The notes beneath the pieces are model-generated. The model ran no database searches, was not told where the DNA came from, and was given only the letters and a program-made list of their open reading frames with translations. From contig DAIPWT010000003.1 in NCBI GenBank assembly GCA_036783645.1, positions 1 to 64,000 on the forward strand: 64,000 bases of DNA. The letters run 5' to 3'. The translations under genes and the position numbers were made by a program. This document shows, piece after piece, positions 1 to 7,947 of this stretch. Positions within the stretch are counted from its first letter, which is position 1. Every line of letters begins with the position of its first letter. Source of the DNA: UBA4732 sp002404095 (GTDB taxonomy: Bacteria; Planctomycetota; Planctomycetia; Gemmatales; Gemmataceae).

Positions 1-1799
1 GCAAGATCCTGCAGGCCAACGACGCGGTCTCGCAGCTGCTCGGCTTCCGGCAGGATGAGCTGATTGAGCAGTCGCTGTCCCGGTTCATCAGCCCCGAGGA
101 GACGCGCGAGTTCACGGCCGCCCTGCGCGAGGTGGTCGAGAAGGGCGTCACCCGCAACGCCCGGCTCAACCCCCGCAGCGCCTCAGGCGAGGTGATCGCG
201 ACCACTCTGAACGCATCCGCCCTGCGCGACCCCGACGGCCGCGCCATCGGGGCCATCGGCATCCTCCGCGACATGCGCGAGTTGGACAAGGCCAAGGAGG
301 CCGCGGAGATCGCCAACCGGGCGAAGAGCCAGTTTCTGGCGAACATGAGCCACGAACTGCGCACACCCCTGAACGCCATAATTCTGTACACCGAACTGGT
401 TCAGGACGAGGCGACCGACCGGGGGCTGAAAGACTTCCTCCCGGACCTCCAAAAGATTCACGGGGCGGCCAATCACCTGCTTACACTGATCAACGACGTG
501 CTTGATCTGGCAAAAATTGAGTCCGGCAAGATCGACCTGGTTCCCGAGACCTTCGACATCGCGAGCATGGTGCAAGACGTGGTAACCACGATCGAACCGC
601 TGGCGCATAAGAATGAAAACGTGCTGGAGGTCAGTTGCCCGCCCGACCTGGGCTGCCTGCACGCCGACCTGACCAAGGTTCGCCAGAGCCTGTTCAACCT
701 GCTCTCCAACGCTTGCAAGTTTACGGAGCGGGGCGCCATTTCCCTTGACGTGGCTCGCGACGCGGTGCGTGGTCGCGACTGGATAACCTTCCGGGTCACC
801 GACTCGGGCATTGGCATCGCAAGGGACCAGATTGCCCGGCTGTTCGAGCCTTTCTCCCAAGCGGACCCTTCCACCACCCGCAAGTTCGGCGGGACCGGCC
901 TGGGGCTGGCTATCACGCGCCGCTTCTGCGAGATGATGGGAGGCGACATCGACGTCTCCAGCACGCCGGGTAAAGGATCTATTTTCCGCATCCGGCTGCC
1001 CGTGGAGATGGTCCCCGGTCGGGAGTCGGCGACCCCCGAACCGCCACGGCGGCGTGGCCACACGGTTCTGGTGATCGACGGCGACCCGGCCGCGCGCGAC
1101 GTCCTCAAGCGCTTCCTTGGTGAAAAGGGGTTGCGGGTGGAGACGGCGGCCGATGGCGAGGAAGGGCTTCGCCTGGCCCGGCAGCTCCGCCCCCTGGTTA
1201 TCACCCTCGATGTGGTCATGCCCCGGATGGACGGGTGGGCGGTCCTCGCCGCGCTCAAGGCCGACCCGGAATTGGTTGACATCCCGGTCATCATGCTCTC
1301 CGTTGCGGATGACCGGAACCTCGGTTTCACCCGGGGTGCGTCCGACTACCTGACCAAGCCGATCGACTGGGTCCGCTTCGGCTCGATCCTCAAGAAATAC
1401 GCGGGCAGCCCGGCCCCCCGGCGGGTCCTGATGGTCGAGGACGACGCCGACACTCGCCACATGCTGCGGGGCATGCTGGAGAAAGAAGGCTGGACAGTAA
1501 CCGAGGCGGCAGACGGCCACGCCGCCCTGCGCCAGATCACGGAAGACCGGCCGGGTCTGATCCTGCTGGATCTGATGATGCCGGGGATGAACGGCTTCGA
1601 GTTCATCGCCGGGCTGCGAGAGCGGGCGGCCGGGCAAACCATCCCGATCGTGGTGTTGACAGCCAAGGACCTCACGGCTGAAGACCGCCGCCGGCTCAGC
1701 GGCTACGTGGAGCGGGTTCTGCGCAAAGGGGAGTTCAGCCGCGGAGAACTCCTGAACGAGATGGAGACCCTGCGGGCGGCCGCAGGCGAGCGGGAATAA
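1..1799 (+). CDS. PAS-hybrid sensor histidine kinase with two receiver domains (5' end outside window)
   Basis: The reading frame is open from base 3 and enters the window inside a PAS-like domain (FxxDELIEQSLSRFIxPEE), so the start lies upstream. A short linker leads to HisKA (NMSHELRTPLNA, with the phosphorylatable His) and an HATPase_c domain (N box NLLSNACKFTE, G box GTGLGLAITRRF). Two receiver domains follow. The first has VITLDVVMPRMDGW and a distal Lys in YLTKPID; the second has LILLDLMMPGMNGF and Lys in VLRKGE. This is a multistep phosphorelay kinase. The two receiver-only proteins immediately downstream on the same strand are obvious candidate partners, though that pairing is inferred from position. 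The signal sensed is unknown because the N-terminus is missing. Confidence 0.93.
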   Translation, partial: KILQANDAVSQLLGFRQDELIEQSLSRFISPEETREFTAALREVVEKGVTRNARLNPRSASGEVIATTLNASALRDPDGRAIGAIGILRDMRELDKAKEAAEIANRAKSQFLANMSHELRTPLNAIILYTELVQDEATDRGLKDFLPDLQKIHGAANHLLTLINDVLDLAKIESGKIDLVPETFDIASMVQDVVTTIEPLAHKNENVLEVSCPPDLGCLHADLTKVRQSLFNLLSNACKFTERGAISLDVARDAVRGRDWITFRVTDSGIGIARDQIARLFEPFSQADPSTTRKFGGTGLGLAITRRFCEMMGGDIDVSSTPGKGSIFRIRLPVEMVPGRESATPEPPRRRGHTVLVIDGDPAARDVLKRFLGEKGLRVETAADGEEGLRLARQLRPLVITLDVVMPRMDGWAVLAALKADPELVDIPVIMLSVADDRNLGFTRGASDYLTKPIDWVRFGSILKKYAGSPAPRRVLMVEDDADTRHMLRGMLEKEGWTVTEAADGHAALRQITEDRPGLILLDLMMPGMNGFEFIAGLRERAAGQTIPIVVLTAKDLTAEDRRRLSGYVERVLRKGEFSRGELLNEMETLRAAAGERE

Positions 1800-1834
1800 C
1801 CGGCCCGACGGCGGGCTAGTTGCGGGGGTAGAGT

Positions 1835-2218
1835 ATGGCGAAGATTCTATTGGTCGAGGACAATGAGGCGAATCGTGACGGCCTGTCCCGGCACCTGAAA
1901 CGGCGGGGGTATGAGGTGGTCATGGCCGTGGACGGCCAGCAGGGGATCGCCATGGCACGGTCGGAGTTGCCCCAGCTAATCCTGATGGACATGAGCCTGC
2001 CCGTGCTCGACGGATGGGAGGCCACCCGGCAATTGAAGGCCGACCCGCAGACGCGCTCCATCCCCGTCATCGCTCTGACTGCCCACGCCATGGCGGGCGA
2101 CCGGGAGAAGGCGATCGAGGCCGGCTGCGATGACTACGACACCAAGCCGGTGGAGTTCCCGCGACTGCTCGCCAAGATCCAGGCCCTGCTGGCCAGGACG
2201 GACGCGTCGCGGGAGTGA
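1835..2218 (+). CDS. single-domain response regulator (CheY/DivK-like)
   Basis: This 127-residue protein is a receiver domain only, with no output domain. It has the acidic pair VEDN near the start, the phospho-acceptor Asp in LILMDMSLPVLDGW, the Thr of ALTAHAM and the Lys of YDTKPVEF. It begins 35 bases after the hybrid kinase and is probably co-transcribed with it. The next gene is a close paralogue with the same LPVLDGWEATRQLK block, which points to a tandem duplication. The likely role is a phosphate shuttle or protein-interaction output of the kinase; the partner is not visible here. Confidence 0.9.
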   Translation: MAKILLVEDNEANRDGLSRHLKRRGYEVVMAVDGQQGIAMARSELPQLILMDMSLPVLDGWEATRQLKADPQTRSIPVIALTAHAMAGDREKAIEAGCDDYDTKPVEFPRLLAKIQALLARTDASRE

Positions 2219-2269
2219 ATGGCGTCCGGGCCTGGATGCGACCATCGCGCGGCCTCGGGGGAAAGAGCG

Positions 2270-2680
2270 ATGCCGAAGATTTTGCTGGTCGAAGACAACC
2301 AGGACAGTCGGGAAGGCCTGGCGCGGCGGCTCCAGCGGCGGGGGTATGAGGTTCTCCTCGCTTGCGATGGGCGGCAGGGGGTGGCCCTAGCCCAGTCCGA
2401 GTCTCCGGATCTGGTCTTGATGGACATGAATCTGCCTGTGCTCGACGGCTGGGAAGCGACGCGGCAACTGAAAGCGGCGGCCGAGACCCGCGACCTTCCC
2501 ATCATCGCGCTAACCGCCCACGCCCTGGCGAGTGATCGAATCCGGACGCTAGAGACCGGCTGTGCGGACTACCACACCAAGCCGGTGGATCTCCCTCGCC
2601 TGTTGACGCAGATCGAGGCAGTGCTGAAGAACCGAGGCAGGGGACCGGCAGGTTCTCCCGGGGCTTCCCCTTCCACCTAG
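2270..2680 (+). CDS. single-domain response regulator, paralogue of the preceding gene
   Basis: This is a receiver-only protein of 136 residues. I chose the ATG at 2270 because a GGGGGAAAGAG-type ribosome site precedes it; the frame is open from 2219, but those residues do not belong to the fold. It has VEDN, LVLMDMNLPVLDGW (acceptor Asp), ALTAHAL and the Lys of YHTKPVDL. It is highly similar along its length to the neighbour at 1835-2218. After the receiver comes a short tail rich in Gly and Pro. Its TAG stop coincides with the CTAG at the left end of the MITE-like element at 2677-2821, so the tail may have been altered when the element inserted. Confidence 0.88.
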   Translation: MPKILLVEDNQDSREGLARRLQRRGYEVLLACDGRQGVALAQSESPDLVLMDMNLPVLDGWEATRQLKAAAETRDLPIIALTAHALASDRIRTLETGCADYHTKPVDLPRLLTQIEAVLKNRGRGPAGSPGASPST

Positions 2681-2821
2681 TGGTCCGTCACGGGTGGAAC
2701 GATGGGCGAGTAGGTCGTGGCGGCGGCTTCCAGCCGCCGGTTTTTCAAACCCTCGGATAGTCCCGGCGCCTGGAAGCCGCCGCTACGTGGACCCATCCAT
2801 CCAGACTTGACGGAACACTAG
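2677..2821. mobile_element. MITE-like palindromic element between convergent genes
   Basis: About 145 bases are bounded by CTAG on both sides. The ends are imperfect inverted repeats of roughly 29 bases: left CTAGTGGTCCGTCA, right (complement) CTAGTGTTCCGTCA, both continuing to ...GATGG. An inner inverted repeat (GGCGGCGGCTTCCAG / CTGGAAGCCGCCGC) lies inside. There is no coding capacity. Flanking TA with a short terminal inverted repeat fits a non-autonomous IS630/Tc1-mariner-type element, but the transposase family is inferred. The TAG stops of both convergent neighbours fall in its terminal CTAG. Confidence 0.7.
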
Positions 2822-4272
2822 CGCTTCATACGGTTGCCAAGGACGAAGCCAAGCATCCCGGTCAGGACCGTGCCCAGAAGGGCCTGCACGCCGGTAAGAA
2901 GGCGGGCAAACTCATTGGCGGGCAACAACCCCACTGGCGGCTGGGCGGACGTAATCATGGAGAACATGGCGAAGACGGCCAGATCGGCCGGGCTGCGCGT
3001 CGGCACCCGTATTACGCCCTCGGGAGTATTCACGACATGCACCACGCTGCCGGTCAGGCCGTAGAGGAGAAGGAAAAGAAGGTAGACGCCGAGCATGCAA
3101 CCCAGCACGCGCGGAACGCTCTCGCCGTAGTCGGACATCCACTCGGTTAGTTGATCGCTGACGTACTTGGCATACCCGGACGCCGCAGCCCGCCAGTCGT
3201 GTCGAGCACGCGCGGCCCTTCCCCGCTGGCGTGCGGCCAGCTTCTGCATGCGGCGCCTCTTGCGGTAAGCCCAGCTGACCGCGTCGGAGTCGCCCAGGTC
3301 GTGAAAGTGTCGCTCCAGGACCAGATAGCCCCGCCTGGCGTCCTCATATTCGCCGGCCAACTCTTCGCCAATCGCGCCCCCCAGCTGCGCCTGCCGGAAC
3401 TGGGCTTTCTCGATCGCGGCCCCGCTGATGTGAATGTGGGTCAGATTGCAGTCGGACAGTACTGTGCCTTGCAGCTTGGCGTCTTTCAGAACGGCGCCTT
3501 CAAAATTGGTCCGCCCCAGAAAGGCTCCCCGGAGATCGGCGCCTTGGAAGCGTGCGTGTCGTAGATCAGCTTGCCCCAGAGCGGCGCCCTGGAGATCGGC
3601 CCCGGTCAGGTCTGCGCCCCGAAGGTCGGCTTCTGCAAGGATGGCTTTCTGAAGGTCGGCCCTTGCCAGGACCGCGCCCTCTAATCGGGCGCCCCACAAA
3701 TCGGCGCCGCGTAGGTTGGCGGCTTCAAAAACAGCCCCGCTGCCGTTGACAAAGCGGAGGGAGGCTGTCTCCAAGTTAGCGTCCTCGAACATAGCCCCAG
3801 TGAGGTTGGCCCCACCGAGGACGGCGCTCCGAAGGTCGGCGCCCGCCAGGTCCGCGCCCTGGAGGTTGGCTTCTTCCAGCCGCGCCCCCTGAAGGTTAGC
3901 TCCCCGAAAGAGAGACTGACCCAGGTCGGCTTCCGCCAGGTCGGCAGCCTCAAGGTTGGCCAGACTCAGCCCAACTCCTCGAAGGTCGGCCCGCCGGAGC
4001 ATGGCCCCCCTCCGCTCGGGGTTCCACCAGGGGGCGGGCGCCACGGCGTCTCCGCGGCGGGCCTCTAGTGACGACCGGCTCAGGTCCACACCGTCCAAGA
4101 CGGCCCCCACGCCCTCGCGCGCCGGCAGTTCTAGCCGCCCGCGGGGATGTGCCATGATCAGCCGGAGCACCATATCGGCCCTCTCGGCCGAGGATGCGGT
4201 CGCCAACCCCTCAAACGTCTGCGCGGGCGCCTGATACTTTTCTGACTCCGCGGGGCTGGTTGCGATAGACAC
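2818..4272 (-). CDS. pentapeptide-repeat membrane protein with channel-like C-terminus
   Basis: The 484-residue protein starts at a GTG (4272) preceded by GGAG seven bases upstream. Residues of about 85-290 are a long run of A(D/N)LxxAxL pentapeptide repeats, which form a right-handed quadrilateral beta-helix. A basic helical linker (about 300-365) follows, then two hydrophobic segments (VLGCMLGVYLLFLLLYGL and LLGTVLTGMLGFVLGN). Between them is a pore-loop-like stretch, FAMFSMITSAQPPVG. The arrangement resembles two-TM ion-channel domains attached to pentapeptide proteins, but no canonical TVGYG filter is present, so ion conduction is unproven. The stop lies in the right end of the adjacent MITE-like element. 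Confidence 0.85.
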   Translation of the reverse strand: MSIATSPAESEKYQAPAQTFEGLATASSAERADMVLRLIMAHPRGRLELPAREGVGAVLDGVDLSRSSLEARRGDAVAPAPWWNPERRGAMLRRADLRGVGLSLANLEAADLAEADLGQSLFRGANLQGARLEEANLQGADLAGADLRSAVLGGANLTGAMFEDANLETASLRFVNGSGAVFEAANLRGADLWGARLEGAVLARADLQKAILAEADLRGADLTGADLQGAALGQADLRHARFQGADLRGAFLGRTNFEGAVLKDAKLQGTVLSDCNLTHIHISGAAIEKAQFRQAQLGGAIGEELAGEYEDARRGYLVLERHFHDLGDSDAVSWAYRKRRRMQKLAARQRGRAARARHDWRAAASGYAKYVSDQLTEWMSDYGESVPRVLGCMLGVYLLFLLLYGLTGSVVHVVNTPEGVIRVPTRSPADLAVFAMFSMITSAQPPVGLLPANEFARLLTGVQALLGTVLTGMLGFVLGNRMKR

Positions 4273-4849
4273 AGCTGCTCCAAAGAGAGGCGAGGCATCC
4301 CCGGCAGCGAGCTTTGGTCTGAGAGAGCCCGGTCAGGGAAGACCCGACGGCCGCATGATTATGCTGTCCACCCTGGCATTCTATTGAACGATGTCGCCGT
4401 CCGCGATTCGGAAGCACACCAGCCGGATCCATTCCGAGAAAGTGGCGACAGCGAAGGGCTTCCACCGAGGACGATGGGCGTCCAGAAGCCCGTGGGGCGG
4501 ACTCCTCAGGCGGGATAATCCTACGCCGGTGGAAAAATACTACTATTGGCGCGAAATGCTAGAAACCCGGAGCGCAAATGGCGCAGATGCGTTTCCTCGA
4601 ACACCACGAACCGAGCCAGGCACTCGCCCTTTGCCGTCTGCACCCAAAGGTCGGCCCGAATGTTGAGGGTGGGCGAGGCTGGCGTGAAGCGCTCCATTCT
4701 TCCGGTGCAAATCCGGCGTTCGGCGCAAGTCGGCCCGCAAACGGGGAGTGACTCGCTTCGGCCGCTTCGTTGTTGTTCTAGTGGGGTGAAGGGAGGGGCG
4801 TGCGGGGGTGCTGCCTGCCACAAAGAAAAGCTGGGGCGCCGGTCAAGGG
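4273..4849. other. 577-base intergenic stretch, no supported gene
   Basis: Overlapping open frames of 90-110 codons occur on both strands here (for example 4546-4878 forward and 4521-4853 reverse). None has a convincing ribosome site, a recognisable motif or a consistent codon bias, and they mostly shadow each other. The GC content locally falls near 4530-4560 (an AT-rich run with TACTACTATTGG), which could hold a promoter. I see no repeat or RNA gene. Confidence 0.4.
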
Positions 4850-5773
4850 TCATTCCCGGGAGAGCGTTCGCCGGATAAACTGGCGCACGGCCGAAACGTC
4901 CACGTCCACGGCCAGATCAACGTTGGCCTTGGCGGTTGTCCCCCAGCGCACGTCGCAAACCGTGACGCCGCGCGTCAGTTCGCCGCGCGTCTCCACGTCC
5001 ACGGCGACGGATTGCGTCGTAAGCGCCTGAGGCTGCACCAGGGCCACCAACCCGAATACGTCTTGAAGGTAGAAACCCTCGACGCCGTATAGCCCGGCCG
5101 ACGCCGCGATGGCGCTCGGGGCGATCTGTCCCAAGAAGCGGCCGGCCGGCGATTCCGGGTTCGGCAGATGTAATAGTTCGGTCGGCGAAAACACTGCTTT
5201 GCGCGTTACATCGAGCGGCAAGAGCGTCACCGGCGCGCCGCAACGAATGACTTGCCGCGCCGCCGCCGGGTCGCAATAGACGTGAAACTCGGCCGCAGCC
5301 GTCACGTCGCCAGCCTCGCGCCACGCGCCGCCCACCATGATGACTCGTTCCACAAGTCCGCATAGCTCCGGATCGCGGTCCAAGGCCCGCGCAAACGCCG
5401 TGGCCGGCCCGATCAAGAGAATAGCGACCTCTTTTGGATACATTCTTACAAGATCGCTAATGAGTTTATCGCTGGGATGCGCGTGATGCAATTGTACGCA
5501 CGGAAATTCCACGCCGCCAAAGCCGTTGGGGCCGTGCAACGCCCGCGCGTCTACGTCGTAATCAACCGGCAACGCGTTGCCGAGACGCGGCCAGCGCGGC
5601 GGGTCAAGCTGCTCGACGAGAATGTGGACGTTGCGCGTCGCCTGTTCAGCGGAGACGTTGCCGGCGGTGGCCGCCAAGCCGACTACTTCCAACTCCGGCG
5701 CGTACAAAGCCAGCGCCCCGGCGAAGGCGCCGTCGATGCCGAGGTCCGTCACGAGTATTACTTTGTGCGCCAT
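4850..5773 (-). CDS. inosine/uridine-preferring nucleoside hydrolase family protein
   Basis: The 307-residue protein starts at the ATG at 5773, five bases after GAGGAG; a GTG two codons upstream overlaps that site and is less likely. The family hydrolyses ribonucleosides to base and ribose with a Ca2+ bound by an N-terminal DxDPGxDD motif. Here the motif reads VTDLGIDG: two Asp are kept, but the first Asp is Val and the last is Gly. The central AEFHVYCDP (usual EFNxxxDP), LPLDVT and the late LQD are present. It follows trpD by nine bases, and its ribosome site overlaps the trpD stop, so the two form an operon. Activity may be reduced or its substrate altered, given the changed metal motif. 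Confidence 0.85.
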   Translation of the reverse strand: MAHKVILVTDLGIDGAFAGALALYAPELEVVGLAATAGNVSAEQATRNVHILVEQLDPPRWPRLGNALPVDYDVDARALHGPNGFGGVEFPCVQLHHAHPSDKLISDLVRMYPKEVAILLIGPATAFARALDRDPELCGLVERVIMVGGAWREAGDVTAAAEFHVYCDPAAARQVIRCGAPVTLLPLDVTRKAVFSPTELLHLPNPESPAGRFLGQIAPSAIAASAGLYGVEGFYLQDVFGLVALVQPQALTTQSVAVDVETRGELTRGVTVCDVRWGTTAKANVDLAVDVDVSAVRQFIRRTLSRE

Positions 5774-5782
5774 TTTCACTCC

Positions 5783-6823
5783 TCAAAGGCGTCCGCTCTC
5801 TTGGACCAAGCCGTCCAACACGGCCGAGGCCCGGCCGTCGGCGACGGCGGCGGCGGCCTGTTCCACACCCTCGGAAAGGGTCGCAACTCGTTCGGCGGCG
5901 AGCAGGGCGGCGGCGGCGTTTGCCAAGACTACCCGCAGCGCCGGTCCTTCGTTCCCCGCCAGGACGCCGCGAATGACGGCCGCGCTCTCTTCCGGTCCGG
6001 CCACCCGCAGGTCTTCCAGCGAGCAGGGGGCGAGGCCGAAATCGGCCGGCGTCCACTCCTGGGCGATGATCGCGCCGTCGCGCACTTGGCGCACAAGCGT
6101 CGGCCCGGACAGGCTCACCTCGTCCAAACCATCGCGGCCGCAAACCAGCAAGGCGTGTCGTGTGCCAAGACGTACCAGCGCGCCGGCCAGGCGATCCAGG
6201 TTTTCGGCGCGGCCCACACCGAGAAGCTGATAGGGCGCGCGGGCGGGATTGGCCAACGGTCCCAGCAAATTAAACAGTGTTGGTACGCCGAGCCGACGCC
6301 GCACCGCGGCCACGCGCTGCAAGGCCGGGTGAAAATGCGGGGCGAAACAGAAAGCCATGCCCACGCGGTCCAGGCAGCGCCGCGCGCAGTTGGCGTCACC
6401 CTCCACGGAGACGCCCAGCGCGGCTAGCACGTCGGCGCTGCCGGAGCGGCTCGACGCCGCGCGGTTGCCGTGCTTCACCACCGGAACCCCCGCCCCCGCC
6501 GCTACGAAGGCTGTGGCCGTACTGATGTTGAACGTCCCCGTGCCGTCGCCGCCGGTCCCGCAAGTGTCGAGATGGTCGTGGCGACCGGAGTGAAACGGGA
6601 TCATGTATTCACGTAGCACCGCCGCCGCCGTCGCCAGTTCGTCCGCTGTTTCGCCTTTCATGCTCAAGGCGATCAGGAGCGAAGCCGTCGCCGTCTCGTC
6701 GCAGGCGCCGCCGACCAGACCGTGCATCAGCTCGCACATGCGCACGCCATCAAGGTCGCGCCGGCTTATGAGCGCGGCGAGAGTGCTGGCAAACCAGGTT
6801 GGTGATGGCGTCGGCGCGGACAT
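5783..6823 (-). CDS. trpD: anthranilate phosphoribosyltransferase
   Basis: This enzyme transfers phosphoribose from PRPP to anthranilate in tryptophan synthesis. The 346-residue form begins at the ATG at 6823, with GGGAG about ten bases upstream. The frame remains open to 6967, but that extension crosses the palindrome at 6841-6905 and does not look like protein. Signatures include the PRPP loop GTGGDGTGTFNISTA, KHGNRAASSRSGSADVL and FNLLGPLANPAR. The length matches the family. A nucleoside hydrolase follows in the same operon. No other trp gene is in the window. Confidence 0.95.
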   Translation of the reverse strand: MSAPTPSPTWFASTLAALISRRDLDGVRMCELMHGLVGGACDETATASLLIALSMKGETADELATAAAVLREYMIPFHSGRHDHLDTCGTGGDGTGTFNISTATAFVAAGAGVPVVKHGNRAASSRSGSADVLAALGVSVEGDANCARRCLDRVGMAFCFAPHFHPALQRVAAVRRRLGVPTLFNLLGPLANPARAPYQLLGVGRAENLDRLAGALVRLGTRHALLVCGRDGLDEVSLSGPTLVRQVRDGAIIAQEWTPADFGLAPCSLEDLRVAGPEESAAVIRGVLAGNEGPALRVVLANAAAALLAAERVATLSEGVEQAAAAVADGRASAVLDGLVQESGRL

Positions 6824-6840
6824 GATCAGGTCGCTCCCGG

Positions 6841-6905
6841 AAGGTGGGCCACGCGCTCCGCGAGTGGCTTTTCTCCATCCGACTCGCGGAGCGAGTCGGC
6901 CACTT
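6841..6905. repeat. palindromic repeat (family C) upstream of trpD
   Basis: Inverted arms are built on GTGG-CCAC/GA-CGCTCCGCGAG: left GGCCACGCGCTCCGCGAG, right CTCGCGGAGCGAGTCGGCC, separated by about 17 bases. It lies 18 bases upstream of the trpD start, so a transcript starting above it would carry a hairpin in its leader. It resembles family B in its CGCTCCGC core but differs in the ends. Confidence 0.7.
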
Positions 6906-7099
6906 TTACGCGGCCGGAGAGATCGGCTCCCCAACGTAAAGATACCCAAAAGCGCGCCGCCAGCCAAAAGTATTCTTTTCTTGTGTACGCCCGTCTATTA
7001 TACTTTAGTTCATATCCCCGATAGCCGAACCGACTCCGGGGTGGCTGCGTCGGCGCCGTATTCCAGCCGGGCGACGCACTTAACCAGGAAAGGTAAGTC

Positions 7100-7705
7100 A
7101 TGACGGACTTCAGCCAGTTAACGGATCGCCAAAGAGAGATTTATGAATTCATCCGCGAGAAGATCGAAAGCCGCGGTTACGGCCCGACCGTGCGCGAAAT
7201 CGGCGACGGGTTCAAGATCAAGTCGCCCAACGGCGTCATGTGCCACCTCAACGCCTTGGTTAAAAAAGGGTTGATCCTTCGTGAAGGCCGTTCAGCCCGG
7301 GCGATCCAGCTGGTGAACCACAGACGGCCCGGAGCGGAATTGCCCTTGCTCGGCCTGGTGGCGGCCGGCGAGCCATTGGCGGCGACGGCTCAGGACGAAC
7401 AGCTGAGCTTCGGCGAGCTGTTTGGTGGGCCGAACCATTTCGCCTTGCGCGTGCGCGGCCGGTCCATGATCGAGGACCACATCCAGGACGGCGACTACGT
7501 CGTCATCCGCCAACAAGAGACGGCGGAGAACGGCGAAAGCGTGGTGGCCATGATTGACAACGAGGTGACGCTGAAGCGCTTTCATCGCAACAACGGCCAG
7601 ATCCGCCTCGAACCGGCCAACGCCGAGATGCAGCCGATTATCGTGGACCCGGAGTCCGACGCGCGTATCCTGGGCGTACTGGTCGGCGTACTGCGGCGGT
7701 GCTAA
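7100..7705 (+). CDS. lexA: LexA repressor, self-cleaving SOS regulator
   Basis: LexA represses DNA-repair genes and cleaves itself when activated by RecA. Residues 1-70 are the winged-helix domain (LTDRQREIYEFIREKIE, GYGPTVREIGDGF, SPNGVMCHLNALVKKGLI). The cleavage bond is Ala89-Gly90 in GLVAAGEP. The catalytic dyad is Ser122 (RGRSM) and Lys159 (VTLKR), spaced 37 residues as in other LexA proteins. The 201-residue length is normal. AAAGG precedes the ATG. An AT-rich TATTATAC about 100 bases upstream is a possible -10 element. I could not identify an SOS operator: no E. coli-type CTG-N10-CAG or GAAC-N4-GTTC box is obvious. Confidence 0.96.
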   Translation: MTDFSQLTDRQREIYEFIREKIESRGYGPTVREIGDGFKIKSPNGVMCHLNALVKKGLILREGRSARAIQLVNHRRPGAELPLLGLVAAGEPLAATAQDEQLSFGELFGGPNHFALRVRGRSMIEDHIQDGDYVVIRQQETAENGESVVAMIDNEVTLKRFHRNNGQIRLEPANAEMQPIIVDPESDARILGVLVGVLRRC

Positions 7706-7720
7706 GAATCACAATTTATT

Positions 7721-7801
7721 GGCGAGCCGGGTCGCGTTAGCGCCCGGAGTTCCGTTCAGTCGCTGGAATTATCTCCGGGCGCTTATGCGACCCGGCTCGC
7801 C
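7721..7801. repeat. palindromic repeat (family A, copy 1) downstream of lexA
   Basis: The arms are GGCGAGCCGGGTCGCGTTAG... and its near-complement ...GCGACCCGGCTCGCC, each about 29 bases, around a variable loop. It begins 15 bases after the lexA stop and could act as a terminator hairpin, although no T-run follows. Close copies occur at 25911-25986 and 58624-58704, with a diverged copy at 16532-16594. Confidence 0.85.
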
Positions 7802-7947
7802 AGTGAGTTTTGTAAGAGCTACCACGCCATGTAAATTGTGCAGAGCGCCTGGTTTGTGAAGTGGTCTATCCAGGGGCGGGCAGGCTTGCTATTGTCCGCG
7901 CGCTTCATGAAGAACACTACTTCTAGCGCCGTTCTCAGGAGTCTGCC

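Noticed and set aside
4546..4878. Forward frame of 110 codons before the nucleoside hydrolase
   Set aside because: No ribosome site or family pattern; equally long frames exist on the other strand in the same place.
7000..7099. SOS operator upstream of lexA
   Set aside because: I looked for CTG-N10-CAG, GAAC-N4-GTTC and similar dyads and saw none; planctomycete LexA sites are not known to me, so no operator is annotated.
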